A stretch of 38,595 nt of DNA, taken from NCBI GenBank assembly GCA_001871085.1, contig MNUQ01000157.1, positions 1 through 38,595 of the forward strand. The letters are read 5' to 3'. This stretch comes from Desulfovibrionaceae bacterium CG1_02_65_16 (GTDB lineage Bacteria > Desulfobacterota > Desulfovibrionia > Desulfovibrionales > Desulfovibrionaceae). The stretch's first letter is position 1, and every line of letters begins with the position of its first letter. Below, in pieces: positions 31,253 to 38,268 of this stretch. Position numbers and translations under genes: made by a program. The notes beneath the pieces are model-generated. The model did no database searches. It saw only the letters and a list, made by a program, of their open reading frames with translations, and was not told where the DNA came from.

Positions 31253-31408
31253 ATGGACAGCAGTTGGCTTTTGTTCATCGTGGTCATCATCGGCTGGGTG
31301 GCCCTTTCCCGGCTGGTGCCCGGCGGAGGCTGAGGCGCCAAGAAGCAGTGCGGCTGGACGCCGCCCGCAGACAAGACCGCAGACAAGGACGACACGAAAA
31401 AGCAATAG
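31253..31408 (+). CDS. Predicted 51-residue membrane selenoprotein 1 (in-frame UGA)
   Basis: I do not recognise a named family. The frame starts at ATG 31253 after a strong GGAGGG and ends at TAG 31406-31408, with one TGA at 31331-31333 that would encode selenocysteine (U) at residue 27. The peptide has one hydrophobic helix (residues 5-19), then SRLVPGGGU, GAKKQCG and a Lys/Asp-rich tail. Codons after the TGA keep high third-position GC and stay open up to the ribosome binding site of the next gene. Directly after the TGA a hairpin can fold: GGCGCC 31334-31339 with GGACGCC 31356-31362 (one bulge), apical GC-AGT-GC with G and U at 31348-31349. selA and selB are in this window. If UGA is a stop, only a 26-residue peptide remains. 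The tail is basic, so a cytoplasmic C-terminus is likely. Confidence 0.72.
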
Positions 31409-31417
31409 GAGACAGGA

Positions 31418-31573
31418 ATGCTGCAACTCATCCTGCTTGGCGTCGTCATCGCGGGGGCGGGCTACGTCGCCTTTCGTCTTGTGCCGCCGCACATAAAGCT
31501 GCTGGGCTGAGCGTCCTGCCCGCCGGACATCCGTGAGAAGTCCGAGACCAGGGGAAAGGGCGACGACGCTTGA
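31418..31573 (+). CDS. Predicted 51-residue membrane selenoprotein 2 (in-frame UGA, UxxC motif)
   Basis: The frame starts at ATG 31418 behind AGGAGACAGGA and ends at TGA 31571-31573. One in-frame TGA at 31508-31510 would be selenocysteine at residue 31, in GUASC, a UxxC redox motif. A membrane helix spans about residues 2-19, followed by FRLVPPHIKLLG. It matches protein 1 in length, helix position and RLVP at residues 20-23, so the two look like tandem duplicates. After the UGA, CGGAC at 31524-31528 pairs with GTCCG at 31540-31544, with G and U at 31533-31534 in the loop, at suitable SECIS distance; a smaller GTCC/GGAC hairpin competes. Function is unknown; a membrane-bound thiol/selenol redox role is a guess from the motif. 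Confidence 0.75.
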
Positions 31574-31598
31574 CAGCCAGCATTCGAGCGCGTAAAAA
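31570..31598 (+). promoter_or_regulatory. Sigma-70 promoter of the rpsF operon
   Basis: A perfect TTGACA at 31570-31575 is 17 bases before TAAAAA at 31593-31598. The -35 includes the TGA stop of selenoprotein gene 2. The transcript would start near 31605. Confidence 0.65.
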
Positions 31599-31599
31599 C

Positions 31600-31636
31600 G
31601 CCCCTCTACCTTGCTCTTCCCCTGTGCGGGAGGGGC
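31600..31636 (+). promoter_or_regulatory. Hairpin in the rpsF leader
   Basis: GCCCCTC at 31600-31606 pairs with GAGGGGC at 31630-31636, with further inner pairing CC/GG. It may be the S6/S18 autoregulatory leader known upstream of many rpsF genes, but I cannot confirm the conserved loop. Confidence 0.4.
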
Positions 31637-31659
31637 CAAAGACCAAAAGGAGCACAACA

Positions 31660-31983
31660 ATGCTGAATCACTACGAGACTCTTGTGCTCATGAGTCCGGA
31701 GCTGGCCGAGGAAAACCGCAAGGAAATTCTCGCCGCCCTCTCTGGAGTCATCGAGCGCGACGGGGGCCAGGTGGGCCTCGTCGACGACTGGGGCATCCGC
31801 ACCCTGGCCTACCCGGTCCGCAAATTGACCCGCGGCCACTACGTGCGCCTCGACTACACCGCCCCCGGCGCCGCCGTGGCGGAGCTTGAGCGCAACATCC
31901 GCATCACCGACGGCCTGTTCAAGTTCGTCACCGTCCGCTTGGCCGACGCGGAAGCCGCCGCGCCCAGCACCGAGGAGGCCTAA
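31660..31983 (+). CDS. rpsF: Small ribosomal subunit protein bS6
   Basis: The 107-residue protein opens with NHYETLVLMSPEL and contains WGIRTLAYPVRKLTRGHYV, typical of bS6, which binds the 30S platform together with bS18. AGGAG lies seven bases before the ATG; a longer frame upstream crosses the promoter. First gene of rpsF-rpsR-rplI-dnaB. Confidence 0.96.
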   Translation: MLNHYETLVLMSPELAEENRKEILAALSGVIERDGGQVGLVDDWGIRTLAYPVRKLTRGHYVRLDYTAPGAAVAELERNIRITDGLFKFVTVRLADAEAAAPSTEEA

Positions 31984-31986
31984 ACC

Positions 31987-32247
31987 ATGGCGTTCCGCAA
32001 AAAGTTCACGCCCAAAAGAAAGTTCTGCCGCTTCTGCGCCGACAAGAACCTGCCCATCGACTACAAGCGCCCGGACATCCTGCGCGACTACGTGACCGAG
32101 CGGGGCAAGATCATCGCCCGCCGCATCACCGGCACCTGCGCCAAACACCAGCGCAGCCTGACCACCGAGATCAAGCGCGCCCGGCAGATGGCTTTGTTGT
32201 TCTACACCACCGTGCACAGCACGGAAGTCAAGAAGAAGACCGTCTAG
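31987..32247 (+). CDS. rpsR: Small ribosomal subunit protein bS18
   Basis: The 86-residue protein contains [41 protein letters not shown] and a basic C-terminus, all typical. The Cys pair CRFC and the later Cys/His suggest the zinc-binding version. It starts three bases after rpsF; the ribosome binding site AGGAGG is inside the end of rpsF. Confidence 0.97.
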   Translation: MAFRKKFTPKRKFCRFCADKNLPIDYKRPDILRDYVTERGKIIARRITGTCAKHQRSLTTEIKRARQMALLFYTTVHSTEVKKKTV

Positions 32248-32256
32248 GAGGCCGCA

Positions 32257-32745
32257 ATGACCATGAAACTTATCTTGCGCGCCGACGTTGACGCCCTGGG
32301 CCGCCTCGGGGACATCGTCGCGGTCAAGCCCGGCTTCGGCCGCAATTACCTGATTCCCCAAGGCCTGGCCATGGTGGCCACCGAGGCCAATCTGAAACAG
32401 TTTGAACTGGAGCGTAAAAAGCTGGCCGTCCAGGCCGACGGACTGCGCGCCGAGGCCACCAGCCTGGCCGAAAAGATCGCCGCCGCCATCGTGGTCATTC
32501 CCGTGCGCGTGGGCGAAGGCGACAAGCTCTATGGCTCCGTCACCGCACAGAATGTGGCCGACGCGCTGGCCGAGCAGGGCATCGACATCGACCGCCGGAA
32601 GATCGAAATGCCCGACGCGATCCGCGCCCTTGGCGATTTCGAGGTCGACATCCGCCTGCACCCCGACGTTCACGGCGAACTGAAACTCCGTGTGATCAAG
32701 CATGGCCAGCCGGAACAACAGCCAGAACCGCAGCCCGAGGCGTAG
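32257..32745 (+). CDS. rplI: Large ribosomal subunit protein bL9
   Basis: The 162-residue protein has the bL9 signature KPGFGRNYLIPQGLA, a long connecting helix and the C-terminal domain. It ends in a Gln/Pro/Glu tail slightly longer than usual. GGAGG lies five bases before the ATG at 32257. Its last 44 bases overlap the start of dnaB in another frame. Confidence 0.96.
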   Translation: MTMKLILRADVDALGRLGDIVAVKPGFGRNYLIPQGLAMVATEANLKQFELERKKLAVQADGLRAEATSLAEKIAAAIVVIPVRVGEGDKLYGSVTAQNVADALAEQGIDIDRRKIEMPDAIRALGDFEVDIRLHPDVHGELKLRVIKHGQPEQQPEPQPEA

Positions 32746-34153
32746 CCCGGGCGACAGGGAAGACGGCGCGGAGGCCCTGGAACGGGCTTCCGCCGCCCTC
32801 TCGCGCAATATCCCCCCCCAGAACCTGGAAGCCGAGCAGGCGGTTCTTGGGGGGGTTTTTCTGCGCAATTCGCTGTTCCACTCCCTTGTGGACATCATCC
32901 GCAGCGAAGATTTCTACTCCCCCGCGCACAAGCTCATCTTCCGCGCCTTCGAGGATCTGTACTCCAAAAACGCGCCGGTGGACCTCGTCACCGTCACCGA
33001 GCAGCTCACGCAGAGCCAACAGCTCGACGCCATCGGCGGCCCGGTCTACCTGGCGGAACTCGCCAGTTCGCCGGTCAGCGCGGCCAACGCCCTGCACCAC
33101 GCCGCCATCGTCCGCGACAAGGCCATCAGCCGCCGCCTCATCGAGGCCGCCAGCGAGATCATCGGCAGCTGCTACGACTCCCAGGACGTGGAAAGCCTGC
33201 TCGATAAAAGCGAGCAGTCCATCTTCCAGATTTCCGACGTGCGCTCCAAAACCACCGTGCACACCGGCAAAGAGCTGGTGGACCGCGTGTTCAAGGAGCT
33301 GGAGAAGCGCGTGGGCCGGCAGGCCCTGGTCACCGGCATCACCACGGGCTACGAAAAGCTCGACGAGATGACCGCCGGCCTGCAAAACTCCGACCTCATC
33401 ATTGTGGCGGCCCGCCCCAGCATGGGCAAAACAGCCTTCGCGCTCAATCTGGCGCTCAACGCCGCCACCAAGGGCGAAGAGCCCACGCCCACCGCTGTGT
33501 TCTCCCTCGAAATGTCAATGGACCAGATCATGATGCGTATTTTGTGCTGCCAGGGCCGGGTGGACCTTGTGAACCTGCGGCGCGGCAGCATTGACGACCA
33601 GGACTGGGCCAAGCTGTACGATGCGGCCAACGTCATCTCCAACGCGCCCATTTTCGTGGACGACACCGCGGCGCTTTCCACCATGGAGCTGCGCGCCCGT
33701 TGCCGCCGCCTCAAGGCCGAGCACAACCTGGGCCTGGTCGTGGTGGACTACCTCCAGCTCATGCGCGCCAGCCGCGACATCGACTCCCGCGAGCAGGAGA
33801 TTTCCGACATTTCGCGCAACCTGAAAGCGCTCGCCAAGGAGCTGAACATCCCCGTCATCGCGCTCTCGCAGCTCAACCGCAAGGTGGAAGAGCGCAGCGA
33901 CAAGCGCCCCATGCTCTCCGACCTGCGCGAATCCGGCGCAATCGAGCAGGACGCGGACGTCATCATGTTCATCTACCGCGACGAGGTCTACAACAAGGAC
34001 AAGACCCAAAAGCCCAATGTGGCTGAAATCATCGTCGGCAAGCAGAGAAACGGCCCCGTCGGCGATCTTGAGCTGTACTTCAAAAAGCAGTACAGCCGCT
34101 TTGAGAATCTGAACACTTTGGCGTATCCGTCGGAATACCTGCCGAACACCTAG
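32702..34153 (+). CDS. dnaB: Replicative DNA helicase
   Basis: DnaB unwinds DNA at the replication fork. The 483-residue protein has a Ser/Arg-rich N-terminal extension, then the N-terminal domain (PQNLEAEQAVLGG) and the RecA-like ATPase with Walker A ARPSMGKTAF (Lys243), Walker B LVVVDYLQLM, and SQLNRKVEERSDKRPMLSDLRESGAIEQDADV. The ATG at 32702 lies inside rplI and has no good ribosome binding site. No other ATG or GTG is available before the conserved domain, so translation is probably coupled to rplI. Confidence 0.96.
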   Translation: MASRNNSQNRSPRRSPGDREDGAEALERASAALSRNIPPQNLEAEQAVLGGVFLRNSLFHSLVDIIRSEDFYSPAHKLIFRAFEDLYSKNAPVDLVTVTEQLTQSQQLDAIGGPVYLAELASSPVSAANALHHAAIVRDKAISRRLIEAASEIIGSCYDSQDVESLLDKSEQSIFQISDVRSKTTVHTGKELVDRVFKELEKRVGRQALVTGITTGYEKLDEMTAGLQNSDLIIVAARPSMGKTAFALNLALNAATKGEEPTPTAVFSLEMSMDQIMMRILCCQGRVDLVNLRRGSIDDQDWAKLYDAANVISNAPIFVDDTAALSTMELRARCRRLKAEHNLGLVVVDYLQLMRASRDIDSREQEISDISRNLKALAKELNIPVIALSQLNRKVEERSDKRPMLSDLRESGAIEQDADVIMFIYRDEVYNKDKTQKPNVAEIIVGKQRNGPVGDLELYFKKQYSRFENLNTLAYPSEYLPNT

Positions 34154-34203
34154 GCGGGATTCGGCCCATATCTTCCGTCACCATAGCGCCCGAAGGGGGG
34201 AGC

Positions 34204-35499
34204 ATGTATTACGAAGCCGCAGAGGGCATGGCCCGCGAGTCCCTTGAAAAATTGCAGACCGAGCGCCTGAAGCGCACCATCGCCACCTGCCTGCGCTCCC
34301 CGTTCTACTCCAGCCGCCTGGGCAAGCTGAACCTCTCCCCGGACGACTTCAACTCCCCGGCGGACATCGCCAAAGTTCCCTTCACCACCAAGAACGACCT
34401 GCGCGGCAACTACCCGTACGGTTTTCTCTGCCAACCCATGGACCAGTACGTGCGTCTGCACGCCAGCAGCGGCACCACGGGCACGCCCACGGCCATTTTC
34501 TACACCCAGAACGACATCGACTCCTGGGCGGGGCTTGTGGCGCGCTGCATGTATGGCGTGGGCCTGCGCAAGGGCGACGTGTTCCAGAACATGAGCGGCT
34601 ACGGCCTGTTCACCGGCGGTCTGGGCATCCACTACGGCGCGGAGCGCCTGGGCTGCCTCACCGTGCCCGCCGGCGCCGGCAACTCCAAGCGCCAGCTCAA
34701 GCTCTTAAGCGACTTCAAGGTCGACGGCGTGCACATCATTCCCTCCTACGCGCTGCACTTCGCCAGCTTCCTCAAGGGCGAGGGCGTGGACCCCAGGCGC
34801 CTCAACTGGCGCATCGCGCTCATCGGCGCGGAGCCCCACACCGAGGAGGTGCGCCAGCGCGTGCAGGAACTGCTGGGCGTCAAGGCCTACAACTCTTATG
34901 GCATGACCGAGATGAACGGGCCTGGCGTGGCCTTTGAGTGCGAGAAGCAGGCAGGCATGCATGTTTGGGAAGACGCCTACATCGCCGAGATCATCAATTC
35001 CGAGACCGGCGAGCATGTGGCCGAGGGCGAGGTGGGCGAGCTGGTTATGACCACCCTGTGCCGCGACGGCATGCCGCTCTTGCGCTACCGCACGCGCGAC
35101 CTCACGCGGTTCATTCCCGGGCCCTGCGCCTGCGGCCGCACCCACCGCCGCATCGACCGCATTGCCGGCCGCGCGGACGACATGATGATCATCAAGGGCT
35201 GCAACATCTACCCCATGCAGATTGAGCAGGCGCTTATGAGCCTGCCCGAGGTGGCGCAAAACTACCTCATCGAGATCTTCAAGGAAGGCGAGATGGACCA
35301 GCTCCGCGTCAAGGTGGAGATCAAGGACGACTATTTCGTGGAGGACATGCGCGTGCTCACCGCGCTGCAAAAGAAAATCGCCTCGCGCCTGCGCGACGAG
35401 ATTCTCGTCACCCCGCGCGTGGAGCTGGTGCAGCACGAGACCATCCCCAAGGGCGATGGCAAGGCCGTGCGCGTGGTGGACCTGCGCGGCAAGGAGTAG
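34204..35499 (+). CDS. Phenylacetate-CoA ligase-like adenylate-forming enzyme
   Basis: The 431-residue protein belongs to the PaaK branch of acyl-CoA synthetases: LHASSGTTGTPT at residues 86-96 binds ATP phosphates, YNSYGMTEMNGPG is the adenine/acid pocket motif, and LLRYRTRDLTRFIPGPCACGRTHRRIDRI with GRADDMMIIKGCNIYP forms the hinge and C-terminal domain. It activates an aryl or acyl acid to its CoA thioester. In anaerobes of this group such genes often stand alone, so the substrate is not certain. GGGGGGAGC precedes the ATG. Confidence 0.92.
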   Translation: MYYEAAEGMARESLEKLQTERLKRTIATCLRSPFYSSRLGKLNLSPDDFNSPADIAKVPFTTKNDLRGNYPYGFLCQPMDQYVRLHASSGTTGTPTAIFYTQNDIDSWAGLVARCMYGVGLRKGDVFQNMSGYGLFTGGLGIHYGAERLGCLTVPAGAGNSKRQLKLLSDFKVDGVHIIPSYALHFASFLKGEGVDPRRLNWRIALIGAEPHTEEVRQRVQELLGVKAYNSYGMTEMNGPGVAFECEKQAGMHVWEDAYIAEIINSETGEHVAEGEVGELVMTTLCRDGMPLLRYRTRDLTRFIPGPCACGRTHRRIDRIAGRADDMMIIKGCNIYPMQIEQALMSLPEVAQNYLIEIFKEGEMDQLRVKVEIKDDYFVEDMRVLTALQKKIASRLRDEILVTPRVELVQHETIPKGDGKAVRVVDLRGKE

Positions 35500-35503
35500 G
35501 CCT

Positions 35504-36007
35504 CTGAGCCTCATTCTCGGCCTGCTGCTGGGGGCGGTGCTGTTCTGCCTGCTATGGCTGAACCTCCTCTCCCTGCCGGGCAATTGGCTGATGCTCGCCG
35601 TGTTGTGCCTGGCCGCCGCCATAGACCCGCAGGGACGCATCGCCTGGGGATTCGTAGGCCGCATGGCGCTGGTCGCCCTTGCGGGCGAGATTTTTGAGCT
35701 TGGCGCGCAACTCATGGGTGGCAAACGCGGCGGAGCCAGCCGGGCCGGCAACATCGGCGGCATCGTGGGCTCCATCGCCGGAGCCATTCTGGGCGCGCCC
35801 TTTGGCTTTGGGCTCGGCAGCATAGCCGGCGCACTGCTCGGAGCCTGGCTTGGCTGCTACGCAGTGGAGCGGCTGCGCGCCGAAAGCTCGCGCCGCGCGG
35901 CCCAGGCCGCCTGGGGAGCCTTCTGGGGGCGCAGCCTGGGGCTTGTCGGCAAGACAGCGGCCGGTGCGGCCATCATTGTGTTGAGCGTATCGCAATTCGT
36001 CAGCTAG
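35504..36007 (+). CDS. DUF456 family membrane protein, probable CTG start
   Basis: The 167-residue protein has several membrane helices and the family pattern LPGNWLMLAVLCLAA, GRMALVALAGEIFELGAQ and Gly-rich GNIGGIVGSIAGAILGAPFGFGLGSIAGALLGAWLG. Function is unknown. Directly after the ligase gene stop, AAGGAG stands seven bases before CTG at 35504, the best-placed start for this frame. GTG at 35537 would cut into the first helix, and the ATG at 35456 lies within the ligase gene. AAGGAG also overlaps the ligase stop region, so translation may be coupled. Confidence 0.78.
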   Translation: MSLILGLLLGAVLFCLLWLNLLSLPGNWLMLAVLCLAAAIDPQGRIAWGFVGRMALVALAGEIFELGAQLMGGKRGGASRAGNIGGIVGSIAGAILGAPFGFGLGSIAGALLGAWLGCYAVERLRAESSRRAAQAAWGAFWGRSLGLVGKTAAGAAIIVLSVSQFVS

Positions 36008-36051
36008 GGCCGCGCAGGCGCGCCAAAAGCACCACGCAAGGAGCATTCCCC

Positions 36052-37491
36052 ATGTCCACATTCCCCACCTACCGCGGCCGCATGGAATATGTCTGTCTGG
36101 GCTGCGGCGCGCGCTTCGACATCGCCGAGCTGCACTACACCTGCCCCACCTGCGGCGGCGTGTTCGTGCTCACCGACACCACCTTCGACACGCTGAAAAA
36201 GACCACTCCCCAAGAGTGGCGTAAAATTTTCGATGCCCGCGCCGCCAGCAAAAATCCCGCCCTGCGCGGCATCTTCCGTTTCTACGAGCTCATGGCCCCC
36301 GTGCTGGAGGAGGAGGACATCCTCTACCTCGGCGAGGGCAACACGCCCATTGTCGATTCCTCGCCGGCCCTGCGCGCCCAGCTCGGCCTAAAAACCGCCT
36401 ACAAGAACGACGGCCAGAACCCCAGCGCCAGCTTCAAGGACCGGGGCATGGCCTGCGCCTTCAGCTTTTTGAAAAGCCTCATCCGCACCAAGGGCTGGAC
36501 GGACGTCCTGGCCATCTGCGCCAGCACGGGCGACACCTCCGCCGCCGCCGCGCTCTACGCCTCCTACGTGGGCGGGGCCATCAAAAGCGCGGTCATCCTG
36601 CCCGCTGGCAAGGTGACGCCCCAGCAGTTGGCCCAGCCCCTCGGCAGCGGCGCTGTGGTGCTGGAGGTGCCCGGCGTGTTCGACGACTGCATGAAGGTGG
36701 TGGAGTTTCTGGCCGACAACTACCGCGTGGCCCTGCTCAACTCCAAAAACGCCTGGCGCATCCTCGGCCAGGAATCCTACGCCTTCGAGGTCGCCCAGTG
36801 GTATGACTGGAACCTTGCCGGCAAGTGCGTGTTCGTGCCCATAGGCAACGCGGGCAACATCACCGCCATCATGGGCGGCTTTCTCAAACTGCACGAGCTC
36901 GGCATCATAAGCGCTCTGCCCCGCGTGTTCGGCGTGCAGTCGCACCATGCGGACCCGGTGTATCGCTACTACGCGGCCGACGCGGACAAGCGCGAGTTCA
37001 AGCCTGTCAAGGTCTCCGCCAGCGTGGCGCAAGCAGCCATGATCGGCAACCCGGTCTCCTTCCCGCGCGTGCGCCACTTCGCCGCGAAGTACGAGGCCAT
37101 CGGCGGCGAGCGCGCCTTCCAGGTCCTTCAGGTGACGGAGCAGCAGATCATGGACTCCATGATTGAGGCCAACCGCCACGGCCACATCGCCTGCACACAA
37201 GGCGGCGAGTGCCTGGCCGGGGCCAAGCGCGCCAAGGAGCTCGGCCTCGTCAGCGACGCCGAAACCATCGTCCTCGACGCCACCGCGCACCACCTCAAGT
37301 TCATCGGCTTTCAGGAAATGTACTTCAGCAACACCTTCCCGCCAGAATTTGGCGTGCATCCCGATCCCACCCTGGCCAACCGCCCGGAACTCATCATCAA
37401 GCCCGAGGACAAATCGCGCCTCGCCGACCGTGACTACGTGGTGCAGGCCGCGCAAAACGTCGTCGCACGGCTGGGTCTGGCCAAGAAGTAG
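36052..37491 (+). CDS. thrC: Threonine synthase
   Basis: ThrC makes threonine from O-phosphohomoserine with PLP. The 479-residue protein begins with a zinc-ribbon-like segment (Cys15, Cys18, Cys31, Cys34), then YLGEGNTPIV and the PLP Lys129 in SASFKDRGM, ICASTGDTSAAAALYA and FVPIGNAGNITAIMGG. AAGGAG lies eight bases before the ATG. tlyA follows after eight bases. Confidence 0.95.
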   Translation: MSTFPTYRGRMEYVCLGCGARFDIAELHYTCPTCGGVFVLTDTTFDTLKKTTPQEWRKIFDARAASKNPALRGIFRFYELMAPVLEEEDILYLGEGNTPIVDSSPALRAQLGLKTAYKNDGQNPSASFKDRGMACAFSFLKSLIRTKGWTDVLAICASTGDTSAAAALYASYVGGAIKSAVILPAGKVTPQQLAQPLGSGAVVLEVPGVFDDCMKVVEFLADNYRVALLNSKNAWRILGQESYAFEVAQWYDWNLAGKCVFVPIGNAGNITAIMGGFLKLHELGIISALPRVFGVQSHHADPVYRYYAADADKREFKPVKVSASVAQAAMIGNPVSFPRVRHFAAKYEAIGGERAFQVLQVTEQQIMDSMIEANRHGHIACTQGGECLAGAKRAKELGLVSDAETIVLDATAHHLKFIGFQEMYFSNTFPPEFGVHPDPTLANRPELIIKPEDKSRLADRDYVVQAAQNVVARLGLAKK

Positions 37492-37499
37492 GTTCCGCC

Positions 37500-38267
37500 A
37501 TGCCCAAGAAGGCCCCCAAGGCCCGGGCCGACCTGCTGCTCTTCGAGCAGGGGCTTGCCGAATCGCAAAACGCCGCCCTGCGCCTCATCATGGCCGGGGC
37601 GGCGCACTACTTCGTCGCCAATGGCGAAAAGGTGCCCGTGGCCTCGCCAGGGCAGCAATTCCCTGCGGATACCGAATTCGCCCTGCGCGGGCAGGACCGC
37701 TTCGTCAGCCGCGGCGGCTACAAGCTCCTCACCGCCATCGAAACGCTCGGATTCACCCCCGTGGGCAAGCTCTGCCTTGATGCCGGCGCATCCACCGGCG
37801 GCTTCACCGACTGCCTGCTCCAACACGGCGCGGTTCACGTCGCCGCCGCGGATGTCGGCTACGGGCAGCTGCACTGGAAGCTGCGCCAGGACCCGCGCGT
37901 CACCGTGCTGGAACGCCTGAACCTTCGCCAGCCGCCGCCTATCGATCCCGCCGGGCCTTTTCCTGCCTCCTTCGACGTCCTCACCGCCGATGTCTCCTTC
38001 ATCTCCCTCACCGCCATTCTGCCAGGCTGCCTGACCCTGCTCAAGCCCGCCTGTGAGCTTGTGCTGCTCATCAAGCCGCAGTTCGAACTGCCTGCCGGAC
38101 GCACCGACAAGGGCGTCGTCCACGCCGAAACCGACCGCCAAGAGGCCGTCGACGGCGTGCTCCACTTCTGCCGTGGCCTCGGGCTGCAGCTGGCGGGAAT
38201 CGCGCCCTCCGCCCTGCTGGGCCCCAAAGGCAATCAGGAATACCTGGCTTGGCTGCGGCGGGGCTAG
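37500..38267 (+). CDS. tlyA: TlyA-family rRNA 2'-O-methyltransferase
   Basis: The 255-residue protein has an N-terminal S4 RNA-binding domain (ADLLLFEQGLAES) and an FtsJ-like SAM methyltransferase domain: SRGGYKLLTAIE with Lys75, LDAGASTGGFTDCLL at residues 93-107, TADVSFISL, and LIKPQFE. TlyA proteins methylate riboses in 16S and 23S rRNA and affect capreomycin sensitivity. The last codons appear intact; the TAG stop lies in the CTAG target of the adjacent insertion sequence. No strong ribosome binding site is seen. Confidence 0.93.
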   Translation: MPKKAPKARADLLLFEQGLAESQNAALRLIMAGAAHYFVANGEKVPVASPGQQFPADTEFALRGQDRFVSRGGYKLLTAIETLGFTPVGKLCLDAGASTGGFTDCLLQHGAVHVAAADVGYGQLHWKLRQDPRVTVLERLNLRQPPPIDPAGPFPASFDVLTADVSFISLTAILPGCLTLLKPACELVLLIKPQFELPAGRTDKGVVHAETDRQEAVDGVLHFCRGLGLQLAGIAPSALLGPKGNQEYLAWLRRG

Positions 38268-38268
38268 T
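38263..38268. repeat. Probable target site of the insertion sequence (GCTAGT)
   Basis: GCTAGT fits the NCTAGN target known for IS481. It supplies the stop codon of tlyA on the plus strand and, read on the other strand, of the transposase. The second copy would be outside the window. Confidence 0.6.

Noticed and set aside
31331-31333. In-frame TGA read as a simple frameshift or sequencing error
   Set aside because: The same pattern occurs in two adjacent genes, each with a hairpin directly after the TGA, and selA/selB are present, so selenocysteine is the better explanation.
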